Shown: positions 18,291-30,000, counted from the first letter of the stretch. The stretch is DNA of 62,000 nucleotides from Prorocentrum cordatum (GCA_963575745.1 CAUYUJ010021048.1:390001-452000); one strand, 5' to 3'. Numbers and translations are program-made. The notes: a model not told the origin generated them from the sequence alone.

Positions 18291-20940
18291 CTGGGGGAAC
18301 CGCTGGGCGGATGCTGGGGGAACCGCCCGGGCCGGTTCCGATTGGCCGGCCCTTTAAGCCGAGAGAGTAAGAACACTTCTAAGCAGAGCCTAGGTAGGGA
18401 AAACACATGCACGAGGAACATACGGAAATTTTCACGGCTATCCATGCACTCGCGCGCAGCATGCGCTCGCAGAGACTGCTTTCCTGATGCCGGCTCGGAG
18501 AGGGAGGGAAGGACCAAGGGGGGAAAACGGAGAGCGACAGGGCACTCGAAATAATGGCGGACGCGCTCCCCGCCCACGGCCTGACAACCAAACCGGCAAG
18601 ACATCTTGCCCTGCCGATATCGGGCCGAGGTCGCCCAGGCGTTGCAGACCGCCTTAAAAAAGCCGAGGCCACAAAAGGGGCGAGCCCGGCGCGGGCCATC
18701 CTCACCTGAGACGCCACGCGGCGGGGAGTGTCGGCACTGCTCTAGGGAAGAAGCGCGGAATACCCTCGGGGCCAGAAGCTTCGCGGCGGACTTAAACCTA
18801 TGACGCACTCTAAGCTCGGCAGCCATTTTCCTTTGCAGCTCGTGCGCGAACAGATCAATCTCCCATGGGAAGGCCACGGGGCGGTCGTACTTGGCAATGA
18901 GCTGTGCGACGTTCGCTTCGGAGGCTCTTTTCGGACACCCTGCTCTCGCCTAGACATCCCAATCGCGATGTAGACCGCGGAAGCGTCGGTGAAAATCCGG
19001 GAAAACGTCGGATTTCATGGCTCCTCGGAACATGGCGGCCCGGTTCTCTATGGTCAGGCTCCGCGGTGGAAAGGGCCATCGAAGCCTGTCCAGTAACAAC
19101 CATAATTCTGACGGAATTCTGTGGAACGGGCAAGCTGTCAAAGTCTGCAGGCCTTTAATCTCGATGGGGGGTGCGCTGGGCGGCGGCAGAGACATCTGCG
19201 CAGCGGGCGCGAGGACAGAGAAGGCGAGGGAGTTGTGCGCGCCTATGCTCTGGGCGAGGCCTAAGCGCAGAGATCGAACGCGCCGAACGCGATCCAGGAA
19301 CTTGCGAAGCGGATCTCACCAGGCACGAAGGCGGCCACCTGGGCCGAGAAAAGCGCCCATGACTTTCCCGCGGAAGCCGTGCTGTAGCGACCGAACGTAG
19401 ATTTGAACAGTGCGAAAGAGGGCGGCAAATGCGTCGTCAGACATCTCATCCACGTGCACGATGAAGCATTTGGCAAGGTTCAATAAGAGGCCAGTGCACT
19501 GGCTGGCGCGCATGTCCGCGCGCAGAACGAGGGGTGCGGCCAGCGGCAGATTGGCGGCCGAAATCTGGATATCGTCCGCGAGGGCTCCCAGAATGGCCCG
19601 CGCGGGCTCGAGCCTGCGCTGCGGCGACATGAGCAGCTGGCCCAAACACGCAGCGCAGAGAGCACCTGACATCGGACACCCCTGATTGATTCCCTGCGCA
19701 ATGTTACGCCATGCGAAAACTTCGCCACGCAACGCAAGTGTGGTTTGGATGTTCGCGCACATGAACCGAATCGCATTCGCGAAATACATGGGCATGCTCA
19801 TCGAATATAGCAAGTCTAGGATCCAGACGCGTCTCAACGACGGGAGCGCGGCGCGGAAATCGAGAAGCAGCAAGCCCGCATTCGGCTCGCCGCGGTGGCA
19901 CGCTTGCTCGAGCACGTCGGCCTCGAGACAGAGAATGTTGTCGAGCATGGGCCTCTTACGAACAGAACCTGCATGCGCACTCATCACGTTGCGCTGGCAT
20001 TGCAAGTTGATGGGCTCACAATGAGCCAGCGATGCGATTCTGTTTGTCAGTACTGCTGAGGGCAATGGGGCGGACCTGCGAGGCTTCTCTGGAGACTTCG
20101 GGGAGACTGGCTACGGTGGGAGCGAGCGCCTTTGGGAGGAACGCAGTGATGGACTCGTTGGACCTCTCGTGCTGGGGACAGAAGGCGGGATTGTTGAGGG
20201 CCTCAAGATGCACTTGGTGAAAGGCAGCATGGGCCCGCCCGCTGGCGCGCCCAGGCACTGCATGGGACGCCGTCTAGGCCCGTCGCGGAGTCTCGGCGAC
20301 CATAGAGCTTGCCTGGGACGCGATGGAAGTCGAGCTTCCACTCGATACCTGGCGCAGCAGTCTGAACTTTACCTGCGCTGGTAGTGGTGCCCCTGTGATC
20401 TCTCCTTACTTCGATGACCCCCCCCCCAACGGTCGGCATTTTTTTCGCGCTGTCCTCCAAGTTTGGAAAAACGCGGCCAGTGGGATCAGAGGCCGAGGCC
20501 AGGAGAATCCTCCTACCCTCCCCCTCCTCCTCGGGGACCACTCCTGAAGAACCTGGTGGAGCCTTTGGGCGCGACCATCCTCTGGGGCACCGCCCCCGGC
20601 CACATGATCGCGCAGATCGCGCAGTTGCGGCGCGCGCTGGATAGCGGCCAACTCCCGATGAAAACTCAGCCGATCCGGCGCGTGAGCTACAGGGGCCTCA
20701 GCAAGAGCTTCATCTCTGAGCCTATAAGCAAGAGCTCCAGCTCTGCTTGGGGGGGTCGCCGGGGCGGCTCTGCCGGAGAAGGGGGAGGGGAGGGTCATCT
20801 GGCGTTTTCTTCGCGATTTGCGCATCCGGATCCTCCCCGGGGAAGGCGGGGGGAGGAGGGGGGGAGGGGGGGCCCCCCATCTGGCGTTTTCTATATGATT
20901 TGTGCAACCCCAAGATGCTTCGGGGGGCCCCAATGGCCCC
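18290..20940 (-). pseudogene. LINE-2: broken non-LTR reverse transcriptase and C-terminus
   Basis: RT motifs are spread over several frames on the minus strand. 20541-20203 has DSATGLDGVPCSAW. 20258-20016 has FHQVHLEALNNPAF and QVRPIALSSTDKQNRIAGSL. 20065-19316 has AGLLLLDFRAALPSL (motif A), INQGCPMSGALCAAC (motif B) and LGALADDIQISAANL (motif C, ADD). The C-terminus at 18877-18290 has CRFGCQAVGGERVRHYFECP, a C-x3-C..H..C knuckle typical of LINE tails. The linker before RT lies at about 20900-20560. No intact endonuclease is visible. At least three frameshifts separate the pieces, so the copy is dead. It belongs to a different lineage from LINE-1, to judge by the ADD motif and knuckle. Confidence 0.75.
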
Positions 20941-21174
20941 GCTCAGATCTAGCCGCTACCGCCCTCGAGACCCCCCCCTCGGAACCCTCCCCGGACCCCC
21001 CTGGGGCCGCTCCGGGCGCGCTCCAGAGGAGGAGAGAAGGCCGGGGGATCCGCGTGGATCACCGAATCCGGAGCCTCCCGGATTGGCGGCACTGGCCAGA
21101 GGCCATTACGATAGGAGCATTACACCTGAGAAAAACCAAAGCAAAATGATTTGTAACCAATACTATGGATCTTG
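20941..21174. other. GC-rich spacer without recognisable gene
   Basis: Upstream edge of the LINE-2 remnant. A CATCTGGCGTTTTC motif is repeated about 81 bp apart (near 20798 and 20879) within G/C-rich sequence. Nothing protein-like is seen. Confidence 0.5.
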
Positions 21175-21440
21175 AGAACGCGATTGTGATATATCGATAC
21201 CGGGATCGATAATGGAATCGATAGTGCGGACGATTGTAAGGTCGATCGTGAGTCCGAGAGTAAAACCGATTCAATGATATCGATAGGGAGATCGATCGCG
21301 AGATCGCTCATGCGATCTCTAGAGTGAGATCGCTTGTGAGATTGATAATGGCATCGATTGTGAGATCGATAGTGAGATCGATCGAGAAATCGGTAATGAG
21401 ATCGACGGTGAGACCGATCGATAAGAAAATCGACCAAGAA
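21175..21440. repeat. Degenerate 12-bp GATCGAT satellite
   Basis: Tandem units of about 12 bp resembling GTGAGATCGATA. The minus strand therefore reads as four-residue RSHY-like repeats. Related arrays occur at 34800-35105 and, inverted, at 60525-60750. Confidence 0.9.
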
Positions 21441-21935
21441 CCCAGGAACCCGGGAACCTCGCCGCCCTCCGAAATCGGCCCGGAGACCGGAACTGGGAAC
21501 CCACGAACCGGGAACCCGGGAACCCGGGAACCCAGCGCGCGACCAAAATCGGGGGGCACTGTCGCCAAATCCTTCAACATCCGCGAGGACCCCTTCAATG
21601 CAAGTACTGATTGGGGAACATTGAGTGAGATCCGTAATGAACTCGACAGTGAGATCGGTCGTGAAATCGATAGTTAACTATTGGCCCGGAACAAATTATC
21701 AAGACCCCGGGAACCTGGAACCGGGAACCCGGGCCCCCATGAGATCCGTATAATGAACTCGACAGTGAGATCGGCAGTGAACCATCGGCCCGGAACCAAC
21801 GACCAGGAACCCGGGAACCCGGGAACCCGGGAACCCATGCAGCGCAGGACCAACATCGGCGAGGCACTTTCGCCAAATCCTTCAACATCCGCGAGGACCT
21901 CTTCAGTGCAAGCACTGATTGGGGAATCTCTGAAA
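21441..21935. repeat. 308-bp tandem composite of CCGGGAACC, GATC and a LINE fragment
   Basis: The segment GCCAAATCCTTCAACATCCG and its flanks occur at about 21564 and 21872, 308 bp apart. Each unit combines GGGAACCCGG tracts, a GATCGGTAGTG-like stretch and a ~75-bp piece whose minus strand reads SSRMLKDLA. The distal copy is contiguous with LINE-3 sequence, so the shared piece looks LINE-derived. Confidence 0.7.
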
Positions 21936-22223
21936 CTACAATCATCTAGATCAGCGCGTAGGCTAAGATGAGGTAGAGCACGAATACATCTAGCTACCCC
22001 CCAAGACATGCCATCTCGAGTACTTCGAACCAGCTTCATGCATACCGAGAGCTTCTGAGCGTCAGTTTTCGGCCCGTGAGAGAACGTGGCAGACATCGGC
22101 GCACCCTCGGCAACGAACGTCGCACCCTTGACGGCGAGCAGCTCATCGAAAGGGTCGGTGGGAGAGCGGCGGAATCCCAGGCCTCGTCGATTTCGCGGGC
22201 GAAGTGGGGCGCTCGGCTATACA

Positions 22224-22253
22224 GGGGGGGGGGGGGGGGGGGGGGGGGGGGGG
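22224..22253 (+). repeat. G homopolymer, 30 bases
   Basis: Uninterrupted run of 30 G on the plus strand inside the LINE-3 linker; the flanking coding sense resumes on the other side. It is a strong G-quadruplex candidate. Its length may be unreliable in the assembly. Confidence 0.9.
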
Positions 22254-23115
22254 CGACGGAGTGGCGCGACTGCGCGGCGCGAACTTCAACCATGCAGGAA
22301 TACGGTCGCCAGGCAGAGACACATCATGCGCAAGACCAATGATTCCGCTACGAGGAGCAGCATCGAAAAATATCAGCGGTAGAAGCAGACAGATAAAACC
22401 GATCCAGCCTTCCCAGACTGAGAACACCACCATCCCTCCTCCAAGATAGGAATGTCGGTTCAGGCTGTGCAATCTCGGCATAGGCTCCAAACGATCGAGC
22501 GAACTTCCCACGCGTCGCCCCCCCCATCGACCGCGGGCTCTCCACCGCCCGCGCACGTCCGAACCCCCCCCGTCCAAAAGTTGAAATCACCTCCCAATGT
22601 CGCAAGAGCTTGGTCAGATGGGAGAGCGAGGGCAGCAGCGGCGCGGATCGCGCGATCCCTCTCGATGTCGGACAGCACAGGGTCGACGCGCATATGACTG
22701 AGCTGAAGAGTACCGTGTCTGCCAGACGCGGTGCGGGACAGGCGTCGGCTGGGCGCGATCTCGAGCGGCTGCGCGTTGCGGGGGGGGGGGACAGGGAAGA
22801 GGTGGAGACCGAGATCGCGGCCCCTCCAGCGGCAGAGGAGGAGCAGAACGAGCCGCAGTGAGCGCAGCTGGGCACGTCGCGACCCAACGTAGGAACATCT
22901 GCGTCCGTCCCGTGCGTTTCCCGCATAAGCACAACCTGGAATTTGCCGATGAGACGCCAGAAGGTTTTCTGTTGCTGTCGCCGTCGGCGCGGATCGCCAT
23001 AGACACTGCCGAACAAAAAGCCAAATAATTCCACGTCGCGAGTCCCAGGGCACGCGCGAGCATGAAAGGACGCAGCCGCCCCCCCGAACGACGCTTTTTC
23101 TCCCAGAGATCAACA
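22254..23115 (-). pseudogene. LINE-3 endonuclease remnant (APE-like)
   Basis: Pieces of an AP-endonuclease-like domain lie in three frames: ALGLATWNYLAF (first strand, Asn), FQVVLMRETHGTDADVPTL (Glu motif) and GSFCSSSAAGGAAISV, HMRVDPVLSDIERDRAIRAA, TLGGDFNFWTG (Asp-x-Asn), then FLSWRRDGGVLSLGRLDRFY (C-terminal Asp). After the domain, GDRIPAWLKFAPRSRA leads into the G-run. It differs from the LINE-1 endonuclease in motif context. It cannot be functional. Confidence 0.65.
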
Positions 23116-23259
23116 GAGGAAGGTGCGGATGCGATTGACGAATGACAGATCCCCGTGCGATGTGCGAATGGACTGAAGAAGAACAATACCATATTCTGCG
23201 TCGCCATCGGCATCTGCGCGGCGACTTCGCTCATGTCCTGGCCCAGTAACGTCCCATTC

Positions 23260-24233
23260 TCAGCGGAGGGCCGACGTGACGAACTCGGGCAGATGATCGA
23301 TCTGGGCGCCCGTTAATCCGCACTTCTTGAGATTGGCGCGGTTGGGCTCGACTGTCGGGGCTTCTCCTTCCATCGCGTTCTTGAGTTCAGACAGCTCATC
23401 GACTAGGTCACCGTTGACGAGGAAAAAACCATGTACTTGTTGCAGCGCAGCTGGATCTGCACCGACCATGTCTTGGTTTCGATCATGGCGTGCCGCACCT
23501 GCTGCCAGATCTGGCCTAGAACCCATCCCGTCTTGCGCACATCGATGGGCTCGTCCGTGCCAGCCCTCAGCCTATGCCTGAAACCGCTGCCGTCACCCCA
23601 ATCGAGCGTCATCGCTCGAAATTGCAGGAAAGCGTTATTGGCGTCCTCTGGGTCCTCAAGCTGGATAACGTACGCGTACTTGCAGCTCGTGGTGACGGCC
23701 TGGCAACGGTCACGATGCGTGGGTGACATCAGCTGCTTCACGTGTTCGGAGTGCTTGCTGAAGGCGGACGCCATGAGCGTCACAGGGAAGCCGCGCACCA
23801 ACAATTTACGACGATCATTGTCTGAGCTCTTCATCTGGTCAAGCGTCTGATGTGGTCCCCATCCCGCAACACGGCTCGAGGTGACCGAGGGCGCGGGCGA
23901 GAAGGAAGCCACGGTGATCTTCAGCTCGGCGATGGACTCCTCCATCATGGCAAATTTGTCGGCGTGCTGCGCTTCGATCAGGCCAATCGAGAGGTGGCGG
24001 TCGGTCATGTAGAGGTCCTCATCGCTATCTCGCATCGGCTTCATGGCTGCAATCTGGATCTGGATATGTCAGAACTGGTCGTCGTGGCGCTTCAGCTTCT
24101 TGCCCACGTCCTCCTTGAGTGTTGCCATCTGCGAGGTGACCTGCCCCATCGACTTGTCATGGTTGTTGATTTTCGTCGGCACCTCGCCCATGTTGGCGAG
24201 CAGCAGATCCATCTCCTGTTCCATGGACGCCAT
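23260..24233 (-). pseudogene. LINE-3 ORF1: coiled coil plus RRM-like RNA-binding protein
   Basis: From ATG 24231-24233 (MASMEQEMDLLLANMGEVPT) through a coiled coil (SMGQVTSQMATLKEDVGKKL) to TGA at 24069-24071. The same frame continues with MKPMRDSDEDLYMTDRHLS and AMMEESIAELKITVASF. An RRM-like block follows: RRKLLVRGFPVTLMASAF, YAYVIQLEDPEDANNAFLQF and DVRKTGWVLGQIWQQVRHAM. Near 23420 the frame shifts; the other frame carries FFLVNGDLVDELSELKNAME and ANLKKCGLTGAQIDHLPEF to 23260. This is the layout of LINE ORF1 RNA chaperones (coiled coil then RRM). The stop and frameshift make this copy inactive. Confidence 0.65.
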
Positions 24234-24359
24234 CGGGGCGCTGGCCGCGGGCAAAATGCGGCGGCCAAAGAAAGGACCTGCGGCGCGGGTGCTCCCGCGG
24301 GGGTCGTGCCTGTGAAAGCCGGTCCTGGCAGGCACGGGGGCCCTGGGCCTCCCTGTCGG

Positions 24360-24381
24360 CTTGAGCCAACATGGCTACGGA
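24360..24381 (-). other. Relict dinoflagellate spliced leader
   Basis: On the minus strand the 22 nt begin T, CCGTAGCCAT, and end GTTGGCTCAAG. The known leader (D, CCGTAGCCAT, TTTGGCTCAAG) differs at one position (T to G). It sits 5' of LINE-3 ORF1, exactly where a leader would be on a mature mRNA. Chance is negligible at this length. Confidence 0.9.
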
Positions 24382-24395
24382 AGGAAGAGAGAAGG

Positions 24396-24432
24396 GGGAT
24401 GATGATGATGATGCTGATGCTGATGCTGATGC

Positions 24433-24479
<47 letters not shown>

Positions 24480-24555
24480 GTGATGCTGATGAAGATGAGG
24501 ACGATGAAGATGAGGACGACGATGATGATGCTGATGCTGATGCTGATGCTGATGC

Positions 24556-24634
<79 letters not shown>

Positions 24635-24690
24635 AAGGGAGAGGAGGAGCAGGAGGAGGAGGAGGAGGAGGAGGAGGAGGTGTAGTAGAA
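24396..24690. repeat. GAT/GCTGAT microsatellite passing into GGA
   Basis: Long (GAT)n with GCTGAT variants to 24633, then (GGA)n to about 24680. It lies immediately 5' of the spliced-leader relict (minus orientation). Confidence 0.95.
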
Positions 24691-26645
24691 GGGGGAGGGC
24701 GAGGGCGAGAAGGCGAATTACGTGGATGCGTGGGGGGGACGACGACGACGATCACGAAAAGCTGGACGACGAAGCCGAAGGCGCAGGTGGATCAGAAGCA
24801 GGAGAACGCGCAAACACTCTCAGGAGCCACCTTGGCTCAAAAAACGCTGTTTGGGGATACTGGGCTCTGGCTGTGATGCAGCTTGTGGTTTTCCCGAACC
24901 GGCGGAGCGACACGCTACCCCGAAATTCCCGACCGTGCTCACCCCGGAGGGCCGCACCCCGTCCTCCCACCGCGGCCGCGGGCCAGACGGGCGCTCCGCC
25001 CCGGCAACGGAAAGAGGGCGAGCGCCGCGTGCCCGCGGGCCTCGTGCCGGGACGAGTCGTCCAGGTCCAGGGGCGACACGCGGGGGGGCGGCGGGGGGCT
25101 CCGCTGGTAGATCACCTCGGGCTCGGGCGTTGCGCAGTGGGGGCATGCACCTCTCGCGCACCTCGGGTGCCCGCAAGAGGCCCCCTGGGGCCCCCAAAAG
25201 GGGCACGTTTCTTCTTCGCCCCCCCATGCTTCGCCCCCCTTATCACGCAACGCCCAACGGGCGCGGAGGGCCATATACGTCGCAATAAAAGCGTGGCGAC
25301 CAATTGTTCGTAGCTTTCGGCCTCTGCCATGGAGGCCGTTTCCCAGCCGCGGGACCGTCAAACAACGACAGCTCAGGATGAAACGCCAGCCCCGAGGAAG
25401 TGGATAAGGGCCGAAGTCGCAACAAAAACACGCAACGTTGGAGGAGAGGGGAGGCCCACATCTCCGACGAGATGGTTTTCAGTCCAGGCGATCTTGTCCT
25501 CGATTTCCGCATGAGGGCCCTGGAAACCTTAAAACTGGATCCTGGACGAGAAACTACCCCCTGAGGAACGGGCCGGGTCGGGACCTCTGGGGCCGAGCAT
25601 TGAAGAAACAACGACGTCGGATGTCTGGGGGAGGAGGAGGAGGAGGAGGAAAAAGACCAGACAATAGTGATTGCTATCAACCGCAGACTCTGCCGGGCCC
25701 GACTCGGGGATGTACTGTGGGGGGGCGCCCGTCCTCGATAGGGATGCGTCTGCACAGCCCTCCAGGGAGCGTACCCCCGAATCCCCTACATTTTTCTCAG
25801 CGGAAAACTCCTTCGGTGGGACTCGAGGACTGGGGGAGAGACATCGCCCAGCTGGACAAAGTAGTAAGTAAGTGAATGCTCCCCCCCCTTCATGAAATTC
25901 CGACGGCGCGCAAAAAAAGCATCGTGCTCAATCTCGACTGGGGCCCTAAACCCCTACTCTCTGCGGGAGTTCCCGAGCCCGATCCATATGTGGCGGCCTC
26001 GGCGCCGCAAAACCAAGCGAAAACGCCCGTCGTGGAACAAAACTGCAACGCCCGAATCTCAGGGTTTCTGCGTTGCCACAGGGCCTGCTGTAGATGGTAA
26101 AACAAAGTAACCGATCCCGCGGCTCAACTTGGGGAACCAAGAGGAATCAAAACCACCACTCCACGGATCTCTCCCGGGGCGCGCACTGACCAGGATTTCG
26201 AGGCGCATCCAGCGGTGGCGACGCGGGCCTCCCAGGAGGCCCGAAAAGCAAAAGCCAGGCGAGGGTAGGGATGTCGGTACCTTGTCCTCCTCTGACCCAC
26301 ACCCGCGCCGCCCCGACGGCGACGAGGCGGGCAGACCCGCCCCGACGGCCGCCCCACCGGGAGCCGACCAGGCGGCGGTCGGCGGAGCCGTCCCCGGGGG
26401 TCTCCCGACGGCGACGGAGGAAGAGGACCAACACCGTGACGGCGACGCCGGCCCAGGGAGCCGACCGCCCGCCCGTGGGCGGCGGCGAGGGCCCCCTCCG
26501 CCCCGCGCCCCCCGGCCCGCCGCCGAGCCGAGAGGAGCGGCCGGGACGGCGGGGTGCGGCTGCCCGGGCTGGGGCCCGGTGCACGCGCAGCTTGGCCAAG
26601 TTGCCCCCCCTGACCCCGGATCCGAAACTGTGGCGAGGTTTCACT
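24691..26645. other. No recognisable gene
   Basis: GC-rich sequence with several overlapping frames on both strands (for example 25243-25755 minus, 26124-26792 minus), all rich in Arg, Pro and Gly and without motifs. A short GGA run at 25628-25650 encodes poly-Gly or poly-Ser. Nothing can be supported as coding. Confidence 0.5.
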
Positions 26646-26647
26646 TC

Positions 26648-26690
26648 CCACGGTTACCTGCGCGACTCCCATGTGAAGACGACGACGATT

Positions 26691-26733
<43 letters not shown>

Positions 26734-27002
26734 AAACGACGCGCCGACTGGTGTAGCCAATTAGTTTGCCATCCTTGTACAAACAAGCTCAAACTTAAAC
26801 TTCCACTGTCGCGCAGGGTAACCCAAGAAACATTATCCGACGGGAGGAATTACCACACAACAGTATCAAAAACGGCGAACGGTAGTTCGCAAATGATTCC
26901 GCGCGCGGTCAACACCGAACAAACTCAGCAATATGATGGCAAGCTCTTACTGCGCACGGTCACTTGCGCGAGCCCCATGAAAACGGCGACGACGATGTTC
27001 GA

Positions 27003-27042
<40 letters not shown>

Positions 27043-27045
27043 TCA
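26648..27045. repeat. Two related blocks each ending in (CGA)n
   Basis: CACGGTTACCTGCGCGACTC at 26648 and CACGGTCACTTGCGCGAGCC at about 26956 begin two ~40-bp similar segments 308 bp apart. Each is followed by an ACG/CGA run (26680-26740 and 27002-27042). Confidence 0.65.
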
Positions 27046-30000
27046 AGGGCGAGGAGACGGGGGCGACGACGATCACGACGACGAGGGCGAGGAGGGGAGG
27101 GCGATTATTCCCAGCCGAGAATTTTGGGTGGGGTGCAACATGAAAGGCCCTCTGCGGTTGCGGCGATGCATACACATCGTACGCGCTGGGGCTGGCTTAC
27201 CGAATCATCCATTAATGGAAATTCCCGGTAACGCTTACTTGGCCCATGCGCTACGCTTCCACAGTGCTTTGACAATACCCCCCTCCCGTTCGTGCTCGTG
27301 TTCCTGCTCCCATTGCTGCTCCCCCTCCTGCTCGCGCGACCCCTCTCCCCCTCTGTCCGCCTCTGGCCTCCGTCCTTGTGCGCGACAAGCGTGGCCCGTG
27401 GTCGGGGAGCGCCGAGATCCCAGAATGCCCTGGGTCTCCTCCTGGCCCGAAAGGTCCGTCCGCCGTCTGGGCGGCGACGGCAGCCGCCCTCCCAGGGTGC
27501 CTTCAAATTCCCCGAAGGCGACTGCATTCGCTCTCTCCCCGAAGGGCGGGGCCAGGAAACAGGGAGGGGGCGAGGCGGGCGGAAGAGTGGGAGGATGTGG
27601 GATTAGGACGGCGACAGCCAACAATGGGCCACAAGGGCGAGGAGCGCTGACGGGTACGGACGGGGCGGCGGAAGGGGGGGAGGGGCGGATGGTCTGACGC
27701 GTCGGGCCTCCACTCCCCATGAAGACCGAAGAGAGGCTGCGCCGGGGAGGGGTAAACCATTTCCCGAAGCGGAGCATCAAGTTCCCGAAACCACCTTCGC
27801 TGGGAAGGCCAGTGAGATTCGCGCCCTCCCCTGGCCCTATGTGCGCGGCAAGCCTGGTGCGGCCGTGGCGCGCAGATCCGTGGCCAGTGTGAGAGTGCAA
27901 GGCTGCAATCGCTCAGGGTGTCGACGGGCCCTTCCCTGCGAGGTACAACTTGTACCTCCTGCGTCCCGTGTCGGCACAACTTGCGCCGACAATGTACCCC
28001 CTCCCCCCAGTTCACGCACTCGTGTTTTGCGAGTGTGCAGACGGGGGGGTGCGAAGTACAACGGGCAACGCCGAGGTGCAATACCATCGCAACTGAACTG
28101 TGTGTGGCATAGAGACGCGCCACGGGGTCGCAGGCACACCTCTGAGTGAGCTGCAGCGGCGATATTGGAGTAACATCGGTATCATCTGGATGCCCGCACG
28201 TCGGCGCTCCGCTACTCCTCCCAGGGTTCCAGGACACGGCAACAACTGCACGCGTGGCACTACCCAGGGAGGCCAGGTATGATCTCGATCGTAGCAACGC
28301 AAATTGTTTGGCAACACTACTCGCTCTGTTCCTTACCTTTCTCGTTTTCCTCCCTCGTCTTTCCTTGTTTCCTTCTGTCTCCCACTTCCCTGGCTAGCAT
28401 GGTGCGCACGGAACGGGAAGGCCTAATGTTTTTGTTCGGCCTCAGGCAACGGCTCTGCGGCAGTGGGGTTCACTGCGTCTAAGCGTGTGGCTGCACAGAG
28501 ACAAACTGCTTTTGATTGCGGCCTCAGTTGATCTCGTCGTCGCACTTGGGCGCGATCGACTGGATTCGCAAGTCTCGCGCCGCCTCTGGCAACCCTGCTT
28601 CGATGTAGTACCAGGCGGCGCAGCAGTGTTCAGAGGTTCAGGGGCACGCAGCGAATGGGGGTCCCACAATCGTGTAAGCTCTGGCGTTCCTGCGGTGTTC
28701 CGCCGACCGTGTCCCTTTGAGTGCGCGTCAGTATGGCCCTCAATGCGCTGAGCCCCAGTCGGCCAATCGTTCGGGCGAGCTGCGTTGCGAACTCCCCGTG
28801 GCCCCCACACGGGTCTACCCCCCATCTAACCTGGCGCGACCGACATCCACTGAGTACCGAACGTGTCTGGACGCAGATGATCTTGAGCAGGGACCGACCG
28901 TCCCGGCATTCCTATAGTCCTACCACGAAATTGTCTGAGAACCCAAAAATGTTCTAATAACAATGTTTTTAGAACATAAACCCAATGCGCTAAAACAAAA
29001 CATTCTCCGCCAGAAATGTTCTAAGACCAGGACGTTTCGCCACTGTCTGATGATCTGGGCAGCACGAGGGGCGGGGGGCGAGCGCGCGATGACGGTCCAG
29101 CTGGACGGGTGGGCGGGAAAGGAGAACGACGGGCGACGGCGACGGCCGAGAACGAGGGCGTCCAGGGCCCAGGCCCAGAGGAGGAGCGGGGAGGCCCGCC
29201 CAGAAGGAGAGCGGGAAGGCCGATGGGGCCGGGCGAGGCGGGAGGCCCGGGGGGCAGCGGAGGTCCGCGGTCCTGCTTTTCGCAGTGCCACGGGGGCGGA
29301 GGCCGACGACGACCTGGCGCTCCAGTGGGAAGCACAAGCCAGTCGCCGAGCGGGGCGAGGAGCCCGGTGCGGGGCTCCTCTCGCGCGTCCGCGGGACCGA
29401 GCCCGTCGCCCGAGGGTGGGCCCTGATGCAGAGGAGGGCTCTCTGGTTCCCGAATCGCGCTCGGGCGATTGGGATGCAGCGCGGCCTCTCGCCGCGAGCT
29501 GGAGAGCACCATCCCGAGTCGTTGTGTCCACGGCCTTGGGGCCAGGCAGCGGCTTCGAGAGGTCGAGAGCTACAACAAAGGGGCCGTCACGACTTCATCC
29601 CGGACGTCCGCCGATCTGCCTTTGTCAGTCTGGGACCCCCGAAGTCCCGACTGCTTCCCCAAGCGTCTTTCGGTGGCCACGGGGCCCAGGAGTGGCCCCC
29701 GAGGGCCGAAGTCGGGGAGAAACGCCCGGACTGCAGGCGCCATCTCGCAGGAGATCGGGGCAGCTTCCCGCGAGCACCGAGGAGCTGTCCCGCGAGTCGC
29801 CCGCGTCGTAGGAGTCGTCCCCCACGACCTCCGGGCAGCAAGGGCACGCGGCGCGTGGCGGGGGAGGCGGCAGGGAAGAGGAGCCGCGCGGGGATCTGCA
29901 GCCCCATGCTGAAGCCTCTGGAGGTCCCGAGTCCAAAAACTTGTCATCGCTCGAATGTCCAAAAACTTGTCATCGGCTTCGTGCGTTCATGTGTTCGCAA

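Larger units (their letters stand above)
21870..24381 (-). mobile_element. LINE-3: 3'-truncated LINE with spliced-leader relict at its 5' end
   Basis: Minus strand, in order: spliced-leader relict (24381-24360), 127-nt leader, ORF1 (from ATG 24233), endonuclease (about 23115-22210) and the start of the EN-RT linker (DEAWDSAALPPTL; then TDAQKLSVCMKLVRSTRDGM) to about 21890, where repeats take over. No RT remains. A 30-G run splits the linker. ORF1 has a TGA and a frameshift; the endonuclease uses at least three frames. The leader indicates that a trans-spliced transcript was the source of this insertion. The 5' flank is a GAT/ATC array. Confidence 0.7.

Noticed and set aside
24396-24690. Asp-rich or Met-rich protein
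   Set aside because: GAT microsatellite read in different frames.
26124-26792. Overlapping ~160-220 codon frames on both strands
   Set aside because: Open on both strands because of GC-rich sequence and the CGA run; no motif.
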